From positions 1 through 64,000 of the forward strand of contig JBJORA010000118.1 of the NCBI GenBank assembly GCA_046049675.1: a stretch of DNA of 64,000 nt. Reading direction: 5' to 3'. A model generated the notes under the pieces. That model did not search any database. It was given only the letters and a program-made list of their open reading frames with translations, and was not told where the DNA came from. Of the stretch, positions 36,900 to 48,100 are shown piece by piece (the first letter of the stretch is position 1; every line of letters starts with the position of its first letter). Both the position numbers and the translations under genes were made by a program. The stretch is from CAIXQW01 sp046049675. GTDB taxonomy: Bacteria > Bacteroidota > Bacteroidia > Chitinophagales > Chitinophagaceae.

Positions 36900-37262
36900 C
36901 TATTTATTGTTGTTTTTGATTTCATGCATAATGGCATCAATGTCTTTCTGGGTAAGTTTTTTTTCTTTTACAAAAAAAGAGACAAGCTCGGAAGCCTTGC
37001 CGTCAAAATAATTCTTCAGCAATTGCCTAGCACTTTGCTTTGCATACTTTTCTTTAGTAATAGTTGGTTTGTACACATGGCTGCGGCCAATCGCGGTAAA
37101 GGAAACAAAGTCTTTTTCTATCAAGACCTTGACCACAGTGCTTACGGTATTGTAGTGTGGCTTGGGCTCCGCTAGTTGTTCTAGTATATCAGCTACCGTG
37201 CCCTGCTCTATTTCCCATAGCCCCTGCATCACCTGTTCTTCTGCCTTTGTTAGTACTTTCAT
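36900..37262 (-). CDS. BlaI/MecI/CopY-family repressor
   Basis: This 120-residue winged-helix repressor has the N-terminal signature LTKAEEQVMQGLWEIEQG, a recognition helix in HYNTVSTVVKVLIEKDF and the wing GRSHVYKPTI. The C-terminal part is the dimerisation domain. It is co-transcribed with the M56-TonB gene (3-base gap). Three palindromes AACTATnnnnATAGTT directly upstream are likely autoregulatory operators. The system probably responds to an envelope signal through cleavage by its M56 partner. A TACTTTTA near-consensus -7 box lies at 37283-37290. Confidence 0.94.
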   Translation of the reverse strand: MKVLTKAEEQVMQGLWEIEQGTVADILEQLAEPKPHYNTVSTVVKVLIEKDFVSFTAIGRSHVYKPTITKEKYAKQSARQLLKNYFDGKASELVSFFVKEKKLTQKDIDAIMHEIKNNNK

Positions 37263-37292
37263 TGTTTTTTGCTTTTCGCATCATAAAAGTAT

Positions 37293-37346
37293 AACTATAT
37301 TTATAGTTGAACAACTATTTTTATAGTTTTAACTATTTTTATAGTT
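37293..37346. promoter_or_regulatory. three BlaI-type operator palindromes
   Basis: AACTATATTTATAGTT (37293-37308), AACTATTTTTATAGTT (37313-37328) and AACTATTTTTATAGTT (37331-37346) have identical 6-base arms and start 20 and 18 bp apart, so nearly on one helix face. They lie over the expected -33 region of blaI. Confidence 0.85.
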
Positions 37347-37404
37347 ATTCTAGGAAGGAATTGCGGTTAGCATACAACAAAATGCGCCAAACGGACTACA
37401 AACT

Positions 37405-37439
37405 AAAAAGCCATATTGCATTGCTACAATATGGCCTTT
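37405..37439 (-). terminator. terminator after bleomycin-hydrolase-like gene
   Basis: GCCATATTG (37410-37418) and CAATATGGC (37427-37435) form a perfect 9-bp stem with an 8-base loop. On the minus strand it is followed by TTTTTAG, 21 bases after the stop. Confidence 0.75.
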
Positions 37440-37460
37440 CTAATTTTATCTAGTGTAATA

Positions 37461-38642
37461 CTACTTCTTTAGCTTAGCTAAAATGCCTTTGTCTACTGCA
37501 TCTTTGTGCAATAAAATAGCAGTCGTCTTGTATTGGAAAAATGCTTTGCTTACATATAAGAATCCTTTGTAGTCGTTTTTATCGCCCCAACTGTTCTTTA
37601 CAATGTAATACTCTTTGCCATTTTGATCTTTTGCAATACCTACAATATGCATACCGTGATCGTCTGTCGTTGTGTAGTTATCATAAGCCTCTTGACGAGC
37701 TTCTTCAGTAATTACGCGCTCAGGTTTTGGGCCGTCAAACATTGCCTTTACTTCATCGGCATCCATATCTTCTATTTCTTTTTCTGGCACAATTGCTACA
37801 CCGTTCTTCCAGCTAAAATATTTTTCGCTAACGTCAGTAGCCCACGCAACAGTATAGCCTTTACGAAGTGCATTATCTACCACAGATGTCAATTCTGTAA
37901 GCGGCAAATTATAAATACTTGCTAAGCTCCAATTGTCTGGCACCATCATTACCGTATTAGTGTAGTATGGCACATAGGTGTAGTTTGTAAACTCTAAATA
38001 GTCATCAGGGTTAATACCAATGTACTCTTTTGCAAAGCTTTGTGGCGTATGCGTTTTGCCGCCATAAGTAAATGTTGCAGGTGGTGTGCCTAAGTAGGCA
38101 TCCATGGCAGCTACAAAAGCTTTCTCCCAATTCTTAGTAAGCTTACCATTAGGATTAGTCACAATACCCTTTAGCATACCTTCTAAGCCAGCCTGCATTT
38201 CGCCGAACTTATTATTCTTAGTGCCATAGTTTAAGCCACTATACTCTGTATAAGGCATTGCGCCATATTTCTTATACACTTGTACTACATCGTGTAGCTC
38301 TGCACCATCGCCCCAGCCAAGATTGCCATGCATACGTACATAGTTCTTAGCTCGCTCGATATAGGCACAACGTGCAGTGTAAATTTCACTAATGTCTACC
38401 ATTGGTTTGCCCATGCGTACCAATTCGCTTTCTAAAAAGCTATTGCCGCTATAGCTCCAACAAGTGCCGCTACTACCTTGATTCTTTACAGGGCTATTGG
38501 CTAGATTAACCACGTCGGTAAACTTAAACTTTAGCTTAGCACTATCGCTTGCATTATTTTTCAAAGATGTTACAAGATTGTCTTGTGCGCTCGCTGTTGC
38601 CGCTACTGTAAGCGCAATGGCTATCATCAAACTCTTTTTCAT
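37461..38642 (-). CDS. exported bleomycin hydrolase/aminopeptidase C-like peptidase
   Basis: This 393-residue C1B-type cysteine peptidase has a signal peptide (1-20, ending ATASAQ), unlike the cytoplasmic E. coli/Lactococcus-type PepC. The catalytic residues are readable: Gln55 in KNQGSSGTCWSY with Cys61, His329 in DDHGMHIVG and Asn350 in VKNSWG. The family processes peptides from the N-terminus. Hairpins separate the gene from blaI. A near-consensus -7 box (TATTTTCG) lies 4 bases before the ATG. It probably degrades peptides in the periplasm. Confidence 0.88.
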   Translation of the reverse strand: MKKSLMIAIALTVAATASAQDNLVTSLKNNASDSAKLKFKFTDVVNLANSPVKNQGSSGTCWSYSGNSFLESELVRMGKPMVDISEIYTARCAYIERAKNYVRMHGNLGWGDGAELHDVVQVYKKYGAMPYTEYSGLNYGTKNNKFGEMQAGLEGMLKGIVTNPNGKLTKNWEKAFVAAMDAYLGTPPATFTYGGKTHTPQSFAKEYIGINPDDYLEFTNYTYVPYYTNTVMMVPDNWSLASIYNLPLTELTSVVDNALRKGYTVAWATDVSEKYFSWKNGVAIVPEKEIEDMDADEVKAMFDGPKPERVITEEARQEAYDNYTTTDDHGMHIVGIAKDQNGKEYYIVKNSWGDKNDYKGFLYVSKAFFQYKTTAILLHKDAVDKGILAKLKK

Positions 38643-38736
38643 GGTACGAAAATAAGTAAACTTACAACTGCACGAACATAATATCGGCTAATATCATCTT
38701 CGCTATGCTTTAGCCGAATTCAGTAGCCAATATATA

Positions 38737-39075
38737 CTACAACTTGGTATTGTTTTGATGCCTTTCGCTATCGCGAAGGGTCTTTTTGGCCATATTAGTT
38801 TGAAAAGCAGCTGTAAGATCAACGCCAGTTTGATTTGCTAGCGCTATCAAAACCCACAATACATCTGCCATTTCATCTGCTAAATCCTTATCGGCATCTG
38901 TAGCTTTACTACTTTGTTCGCCATATTTGCGTACCACTACTCTGCTCAACTCTCCTACTTCTTCCATCAGAATGCCTAAGTTGGTTAATTCATTAAAGTA
39001 GCGTTTGCCAATTGTGGTTATCCATGTATGCACATCTGCCTGCATTTGCTGCATGCTTATCTCTGCGTTTGCCAT
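38737..39075 (-). CDS. MazG-like nucleotide pyrophosphohydrolase
   Basis: This 112-residue all-alpha NTP pyrophosphohydrolase has the metal-binding pattern EEVGELSR and DLADEMADVLWVL (ExxE...ExxD type). It is the length of the short iMazG/MazG-like family, which cleaves nucleoside triphosphates, often non-canonical ones. It lies 35 bases after the giant gene on the same strand but has its own exact TAGCTTTG element 4 bases before its ATG. Confidence 0.85.
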   Translation of the reverse strand: MANAEISMQQMQADVHTWITTIGKRYFNELTNLGILMEEVGELSRVVVRKYGEQSSKATDADKDLADEMADVLWVLIALANQTGVDLTAAFQTNMAKKTLRDSERHQNNTKL

Positions 39076-39079
39076 TGAG

Positions 39080-39087
39080 CAAAGCTA
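39080..39087 (-). promoter_or_regulatory. TAnnTTTG -7 element (TAGCTTTG) for MazG-like gene
   Basis: This is an exact match on the minus strand, 4 bases before the ATG at 39075. It sits in the 35-base gap after the giant gene. Confidence 0.5.
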
Positions 39088-39110
39088 CCAAAAACTACTT
39101 ACAAGCTATG

Positions 39111-42100
39111 CTACGGCTGTTTCAATACCACAAGATTGTGTTGCATAACACCGTTGCTAAATATCTGCACGTGGTAAACGCCTGTAGCAATGTGTTGCAT
39201 TGGCACAATAATCTTATGCTGGCCAGGATCGCATTGTGCTCGTGTAATATTAACCAATTTGCCAGCCGCATCTAAAAGTTTTACTTCGATGCCACTAGGC
39301 TGATTTACATAGATATCTACAAACGCATCCGTTACAACTGGGTTTGGCAACCACAAGTAGCTATCTGCTTTGTAACGGCTTAACTTCACGATATTACTGT
39401 AGCTTATACTATTGTCTTGTGCAACAATACGCAATCTATAATAGCTATTACCAAATAAGTATTGAGGCTCATTGTAAGCATATTTGAGCAATTGTGAACT
39501 CGTACCATTTGGTGCTTGTGTATTAATAATTGCTCTGTCGTCGGTAAACACAACACTATCTACACTGCGCTCTAAAACGAAATAGTTATTCTTGTACTCG
39601 CCAATAGTTTCCCACTTCAATTTGTCATAATCGCTTTCTACTTCTCCAAACAATTTTACATAGTCTATTGGTAAATTACTAACCGGAACAGGTTGATAAT
39701 AGAAGTATACTGTTGCATTGGCACAAGCTGGAATTGTGTTATTATCGCACACTTCGTAGCTAATATTAAATGAGCCCGAGAAGCCAGGATCTGGCGTAAA
39801 GATATAATTACCTAAATCGTCAATCGCAAACAGCCCAATGCCTGGCAAACTAGCATTTTGCGGAGACACAGTCATTACATTTCCTTCTGGATCGGCATCA
39901 TTAAGCAATACATTGCCCAAGGCAGGTGAATTGGCCGAGCCAGTTACAAAGTCGTCGCTTGCGATAACCGTATTTACAAAGTCTGGACCGAGCACAGTAA
40001 TTATCTGCATTGCCTTATCGCACTTTACTGGGCTAATACTTGTGCAAACTTCATACACGATGGTATCTGTTCCAACAAAGCCGTTTTGTGGCAAATACGA
40101 AATTTCACCTGTACTAGCATTTATTGTTACGAACCCATATACTGGCGGAGTTTGAATGGTAATAGAAGCTGGATTTAGTGGATCAGCAGCATTCATACTA
40201 GTATCGTTTGCCAAGGTATTAATAACAACAGGTGTATTAAACAAGGTAACTGCAATATCGGTATTAATTACAGGTGCCTGAACAATTGTTGTGTCAACTA
40301 CCGAAATCTTCAACTCTGCTTTGTTGCAAGCTCCGCTTTGATCACATAGTGTTACGAGATAATAGTATACACCCGTTGTTGATGCAATAAATGAATAGGT
40401 ACCATCAAGATTCATCGTTGGCACGTCTGTAGTTGGATTGCTAGCATACGAAGTATCTACCGCGTATGAAGAACTTGGCCACTGCAAATCATTCGTACTC
40501 ACGTCTCCTACTACAAGTTGATTTACTAATACAACATTGATATCTGGCATTGGCAATGAATTCGCTAGTTCTATCACAACATAAGTGGTGTCACATAAAC
40601 CATCGGCGCAATGGACGATGCAAGTATTACCTGGAAGTTCAAGTGTGCCGTTGCTGTTTGCATGCATGCAGCCAACTAGATCAATAGGTGTCGAAGTATA
40701 ACCTGGACTCATACCACAAGTTGTAAATGTGCTATTAATTTGTAGTGGTACATCATTAAATATTGCACAGATGTTTACAGGACAAGTCAAACAACTTGGT
40801 GTTACAGTTAAGGTGTCTGGCGTTATTGGTTTATCAATTACCACAATGGTCGTATCACATAAACCGCCAACACAAGCTACGATGCAAGTTGTTTGCGCAG
40901 TAGTTGTACCAGGTGTTAAGTTAAACGTGTAGCAACCACTTGGCGTTGGTCCAGTGCTATTAATATTTGGATTAATGCAACTTGCATAAGAAGCGCCAAC
41001 TAAAGAACTAAGATCGTCTGCTACAACGCAAGCGGTTACACTACATGTTGGGCATGCCGGGGTTACAAAAATTGAGTCAGGCGTAATTGGCTTCAACACT
41101 ACAACAACTGTTGTGTCGCATATACCATCTTTACAAGAAATAATACAAGTCGTACCAGAACTTGCGTCGCTAAGTGCGCTAAAGCTTAAACAGCCAAGGC
41201 TATCCATTACCGGTACGGTAAAACCTGCCGGTGCGCCACAGCTGCTAAATGTAACAGTGCTATCGTACGTTATATCGTCAAATATTGGACATGCTACTAT
41301 TGGGCAACCAACACATGCTGGCTTAATAACTAGCGTATCAGGTGTGATTGGCGGAGCAATAATAACGTATGTGGTATCGCATATTCCATAGTTACATGCT
41401 ACGATGCAGCTAACGGTGTTCGGTACTTGCGTTGTAATTGGTTCAAATACCACACAACCTACACTTGTTGGAGCAGAGACATTATAACCTACTGCACCGC
41501 ATGTGAGGAATGATGTATTCGCATCTACTATTACATCATCAGCAACTACACAAGCTATTACGTTACAGGTTGGGCATTGCGGAATAACAGTTACCGTATC
41601 AGGTGTAATTGGCGGAAGTACAATTACAATTGTAGTATCACATACACCACTTGTGCATGCTACAATACAATTCGTAGTGCTAGCAGTATTTGTTGTTGCC
41701 GCTGCAATCCAACAGCCATTAGCGTCAATAGTTGTATTGCTATAGCCTACTGGTGTTGTACACATCGCATAAGTTGTAGTTGCGTCTATTACCATATCTG
41801 TGGTAATAGCACAAGCACTAAATGTACAGCCAATGCAAGTAGGTTGTATTATAACCGTATCGGTACTTAATGGTGGTAGCACAATTACAATTGTCGTATC
41901 ACACAATCCATTTTCACAAGCAACGATACAAGTTTGTCCGCCTTGACCAGGCAATATTGCACTGATATCATAGCAGCCATTGCCCGTATTTTGAACTACA
42001 ACATTGCCTTGTGAGCCACATGTGTAATAAGTTGAGCTACCTGTTAGTGTAATATCGTCAGCAACTACACAAACGTTTGTTACTGCACCTGGATTTGTAG

Positions 42101-45100
42101 GACCAACAATTATCGTATCTGGCGTAATTGGAGCATTTACAATTACGTAAGTCGTATCGCACATACCATTGTCGCATACCACTTGGCAAGTTAACTGCTG
42201 ATTGCTAGCCAAACCATTGCCTGTATAGGTTACACAGCCATTAACATCAGCTGGCGTTGCAGTGTAAAAAGGCACGACGCCACAATTGTAGAACTGAGCA
42301 CTACCGCTATTTGGCACATCATTAAATATCTGGCATGCAACTACAGGGCAGGTAGGACAAGCTGGTGTAAGCACTACTGTGTCAGGCGTAATTGGCGGTG
42401 TAATTGTAACATAGATAGTATCGCAAACAGAGCCTAAACAACTTGTAAGGCAAATATTGCCGCCATTATATTCAGGTACCAAAGGAATGAAAATGAAGCA
42501 ACCACTTGTATCTGGCCCAATTATTTGCCAATTGGCATTACTTGATCCGCAAACAGACACTGTTGGCAAGTTGCCATTAGTATCTGGTGTTTGTGCAATG
42601 CAAACAGGCCCTGCAATGCAAGAAGGGCATGGTGGCGTTATGGTAATACTATCAGTACATGATACAATTACCTCTTGCAAGCAAGTGTTACTATTGCCAT
42701 TGATATCAACAACTGTCCAAGTGACCGTATTGATGCCGCTAACAAAGTTTGCGCTACCCCAGTTATTAGAGAAGCTTGCAACGCCACAATTATCCCAAAC
42801 ATTCGGACTTCCAAGTGCAATGCCACTAACGTAGCAAGCACTTGCAGTAGCTGAGAAGTTTAGATTTGGTGGGCACTGAATGCCTGGCGCGATATTGTCT
42901 TGGAAAGTAATGGTGATTGTATCATTTACACTACATGCATTAGCATCAGACGTAGTTATCGTGTGCGTACCTACAGGCAGCCATGCATAGCTGAGGCCAG
43001 TAATTGCACCGTCAAATGCTATTGTATATGGCGCTGTTCCGTTGCTAACACTTGTTGTAACCAACGCACTATCTGTAGCACAAGGTGCAGTACCAGCATT
43101 GATACTCGTTACAATGGCGGTAGGTTCAGAAATTGTAACTACTGTACTTTGCGTACATAAATTAACATCTGTTGCTACAATTGTATAAGTACCTGCAACA
43201 AAATAGCCTGCACCAATAGGCGCACCGTTCACTGTATAAGTAAAGCTACCCACACCACCATTAGCAGTTGGGAAGATACTACCTAGTCCACCATTACATA
43301 ATGCATCGTTTACTGTAGCATTAATCGTAATTGGATTTGGTTGTCCTAGCAATGCAACAGTAGAACCTATACAGCCATTTGCATCTGTTGCCACAATGGT
43401 ATATGCACCTGCAAGAAGATTATTGAACGTATTACTACTTTGGAAAGGTGCACCATTCAATGAATACATGTAAGGTGCTGTACCACCTAAGCCTATCGCA
43501 ACGATGCCGCCAAGTCCACCATTACATGCGACTGGCGTATAGAACGGTTTAATCGTTAGTGTATTTGTAATATTTAGTGTTACTGTTGAGGTGCCGGTAC
43601 ATCCGTTTGCATCACTTGCCAATACTGTATAAGTACCAACGCCGCTTGCTACAAATGTATCAAGGCTGCCGAGGATACCGCCGTTCAAACTATATTGGAA
43701 AGGCATAGTTCCACCACTGGCACCAGCTGCGATTTGTCCACCATTACCATTACAAACAGCACCAAATTTTGTAGCCGTTGCCGTAACAGGCGCTGGCTGC
43801 GTTATGGTTAGTATTGTATCGTGCTGACATCCATAATCGTCTTGCACCTGAAGGGTATAAACACCTGCTGATAAATTGTCAAAGCTTGTAACACCAAAGA
43901 AAGAACTAGAATCTAAAGCATAACTATATGGAGCGCTTCCACCTGTAGCATTTAGAAGCACATCAGTTACATCGCCGTAGCACGCTATACCTACAATGCT
44001 TGGTAGAATTTGTACAGGACTTGGTTGATTAACAGTAGCTGTTAGCTGCATTGTACACAAATTAGCGTCGCGCACTATTACAGTATACGTACCGGCCAAC
44101 TGATTTAGAAACTGGTTACTTGTTTGCCAAGCACTGCCATTTAAACTGTATTCGTATGGCGGCACCCCACCGATGGCAGAAATGCTAAAGTTACTCGTGC
44201 CACCATAACAATTGATACTCGTTGGATTGAGCTGTGCAATAATATTACTTGGCTGAGTTACACTTATGGATGTCGTTGCAACGCAATCATTAACGTCTTT
44301 CACATAAAGCGTATATGTGCCAGCTGTTACAGCAAAAGAATCATTTGTCTGGAACGTAACATTATCAATGCTATATTGGTAAGGCGGTGAACCACCATTA
44401 CCAGCTCCAATTAAATTGCCAATTCCTGAATTACATAAGATATTCGTTTGAGAAGCCGATGCAGTTAACACTGAAGGTTGTAATAGCGAAAGCTGGAAGG
44501 TACTAACACATAAATTAGCATCTCGTATTGTTGCCGTGTATGTACCAGCCGTTGCCGTAAACACATTATTACTACTGAAGGCATAGCCAGTAAATGCATA
44601 CTCATAAGGACCAACACCGCCACTAGCTAAAATAGTAATAGTACTACTTTGTCCGTTACATAAAATGGTTGTAGTTGTATATTGCGGCGTAATTTCTGCT
44701 GGCTCTGCAATTGTAACGACCGAGCTAATTGTACAACCTTGCGCATCCAATGCCTGTATTGTGTAGGTGCCTCCTAGTGTACTAAACGAATTGGAGAAAT
44801 TAGCAACACCACCATCTATACTATACTGGTAAGCTGGGCTGCCGCCAGATGCAGTAGCTGTTATCACGGTAGTGCCACCATAACAAAGTATTGGCGTATT
44901 ACTAACGGACATCCCTAAAGCACTAGGCTGCGAAATTGTAACACTTACAGTACCAGTACAAGCATTAGCGTCTTGCACAGTGAAAGTGTAATTGCCAGCA
45001 GGTTCAAAATAAATTGTTGAAGTGCCAAATGCACCACCATCAGAATATTGATATGGCAATATACCGCCATTTGGCACTACTGTAACTGTTGCAACACCTC

Positions 45101-48100
45101 CTGCGCATGGCACTGGTGCAACGACCAAGCTTGCTGTTACTTGCGATGGCTGTACTGCATTTACCAATAGTCCACTTGTACATCCGTTTGCATCCTGCAC
45201 AATCACAGTATGTATACCACTGGTAACAACAAATGTAGAAGTAGCAGCGTACGCACCACCATTTAACGAATATGTATATCCACCAACGCCACCTGTTGCA
45301 CTACTTGTAATAGTGCTTGTTCCTCCAAAACACAAAATATTAGTTGCACTCACAGAAATTGCAACAGCATTTGGCTGAGTTACAACCACTGCAGAAGTAA
45401 ATGTACAGCCATTGGCATCTTGTACCATTACTGTATAACTACCTGCAGTTGCAGGTACATTATTACTTGTTGTAGCTGGTGCTGTATTTGAGCTGTAGAT
45501 ATATGTTGGAACACCACCACTTGCACTTACTACAATATTAGTAGAACCACCATTACACACAATGCTAGGCACAGAAGTAGTGGCAGTTAATGTAGCAGGC
45601 TGTGTAATTGTCAATACTGTTGTAACACTGCACAAATTATTGTCGCGAGCACTTAAAGTGTATGTACCTGTAGTAACCACAAAAGTATTAGTTGCCGCAT
45701 AAGCTCCACCATTGATATTATAGTTATAGCTTGGAACACCTCCAGTTGCTGCAAGCGTAATCGTTGCATTACCACCATTACATAAAATTGCTGCATTAGT
45801 GGCAGTCATTTGCAATGTACTAGGTTGTGTAATATTAATTGTTGTACTAGCAGAGCAATTATTAGCATCACTTACCCAAACAGTATATGTGCCTGCGGCA
45901 GTTGTAAATGTACTTGATAAACCAAACACAGGTGTTGCGCCAAGTGCATATTGATATGGCGTGACACCACCGTTACCACTAGCTGTAATAGTTGTATTGT
46001 TGCCATTGCAAAGAATAGCCGTTGCGCTAGCAGAAGCAACTACTTGCGTAGGTTGTGTTAGTACTATTGTTGTACTCGCGCTGCAGCTATTAGCATCGCG
46101 CACCCAAATTGTGTAGGTGCCTGCACCTTGCGTAAATGTATTGCTAGCACCAAACACTGGCACTCCACCTATCGCATATTGGTATGCTGGTGTACCACCG
46201 TTTCCTAAAGCAGCTATAACACTTGTACCAACATTACACAAAATTGCTGGTGCAGAAGCTGAAGCAACTACTTGTGTTGGTTGTGTAATAGTGATTGTCG
46301 CACTACTAACGCATAAATTAGCGTCACGTACCCAAACTGTGTAAGTACCTGCTGCCTGTGTAAATGTATTTCCTGCACCATAACTTGGCACTGCGCCAAT
46401 TGCATAACTATAAGGAGATACGCCACCAGTGCCTGAAACAGTAATCGTACTATTTCCACCAGAACATAATATGGAAGTAGAAGCAGCGCTTGCAAGTACC
46501 GTTGCTGGTTGCGTTAACGCAATTGTTGTACTTGCACTGCAATTATTAGCATCGCGTACCCAAACAGTATACGTGCCAACGCCTTGAGAGAAAGTAGATG
46601 TAGCACTAAAGCTTGGCGTAGCGCCAATGCCATAATTGTATGGAGAAACACCACCAGTGCCTGCAACACTTATTGTAGCAACACCGCCATTACATAATAT
46701 ATTAGTACTGCTTGCACTTGCTTGTACAATCGTTGGCTGAGTAATGGTTATAGATGTACTTACAGAACATAAGTTGGCGTCTCTTGTCCAAACAGTATAT
46801 GTGCCCGCAGCTACAGACAGCGTATTACTATTTGTAAATGATGGCGTAATGCCTTGAGCGTATGTATACGAAGGCACACCACCACTTGCGCTAATCGTAA
46901 TTGTAGAAAGACCACCATTACATGTTACAGCAGTAGCAGTTGCACCGATAGCTACTTGTGTTGGCTCTGTAATTGTTATGACAGTTGTTGCTGTACAATT
47001 ATTGGCATCGCGTACCCACAATGTATATGTGCCAGCAGGTTCAGAGAAGTTATTATTGTTAGCATAGAAAGGCGTTGTACCTACAGCATATTGATAATTT
47101 GGTGTGCCACCACTAGCGCCTAATGTAATACCAGATAAACCGCCGTGACATGCGATACTACTTGCAGTTGATGTAATTAATAGAGCACTAGGTTGCGCTA
47201 TAGAAAGGCTTGTACTTCTCGTACAACCATTTGCATCTTGTACAGTTATATTGTATGAGCCTGCTGAAACAGTAAAGCTGCTAGCTGTGCTAAACGCACC
47301 ACCATTCAAACTATATTGGTATGCTGTGACGCCGCCCGTAGCACTTGCACTAATTGTAGATTGCCCACCATTACAAGCTATACTTGTAGCACTTGCAGTA
47401 AGACCCAAGATTGTTGGCTGAGTGATTGATATCGTTGTGCTGATACTACACAAATTAGCATCGCGCACCCATACAGTATAAGTGCCCGCTAAGGATGTAA
47501 AGGTATTGCTAGCCGAGAAGCTTGGCACAGCACCAAGTGCATATTGATAACTTGGTACACCACCAGAACCGTTTACGGTAATTGTAGAAGAATTGCCATT
47601 ACATAATATAGCGGTTGCTGATGCACTTATACCAACTGTACTTGGTTGTGTAATTGCATATACTGTGCTACTTGAGCAACTATTTGCATCGCTAGTCCAC
47701 AATGTATAGGTGCCAGCTGACGCACTAAACGTATTGCCAGATGCAAAAATTGGCGTGGCTCCTATTGCATAAGTATATGCGGGCACACCACCACTTGCAG
47801 TAGCCGTAATAGTCACATTGCCGCCATTGCAAGTTAACGCAGGCGCACTTGCTGTAACACTAACAACTGTCGGCTGAGTAATTGTAATTGTTGTTGTACG
47901 CGTACACTGATTTGCATCGCGAGCCCATACAGTATATGTACCAGCTGTTTGTGTAAATGTATTACCAGCGCCATAAGTAGGCACAGCACCAATGGCGTAT
48001 TGATATGGTGAAACACCTCCACTAGCTGTGGCAGTAATTGTACTATTACCACCATTACAAAGTATAGCTGTTGCACTTCTTGTTAGCGTAAGCAATGGTG

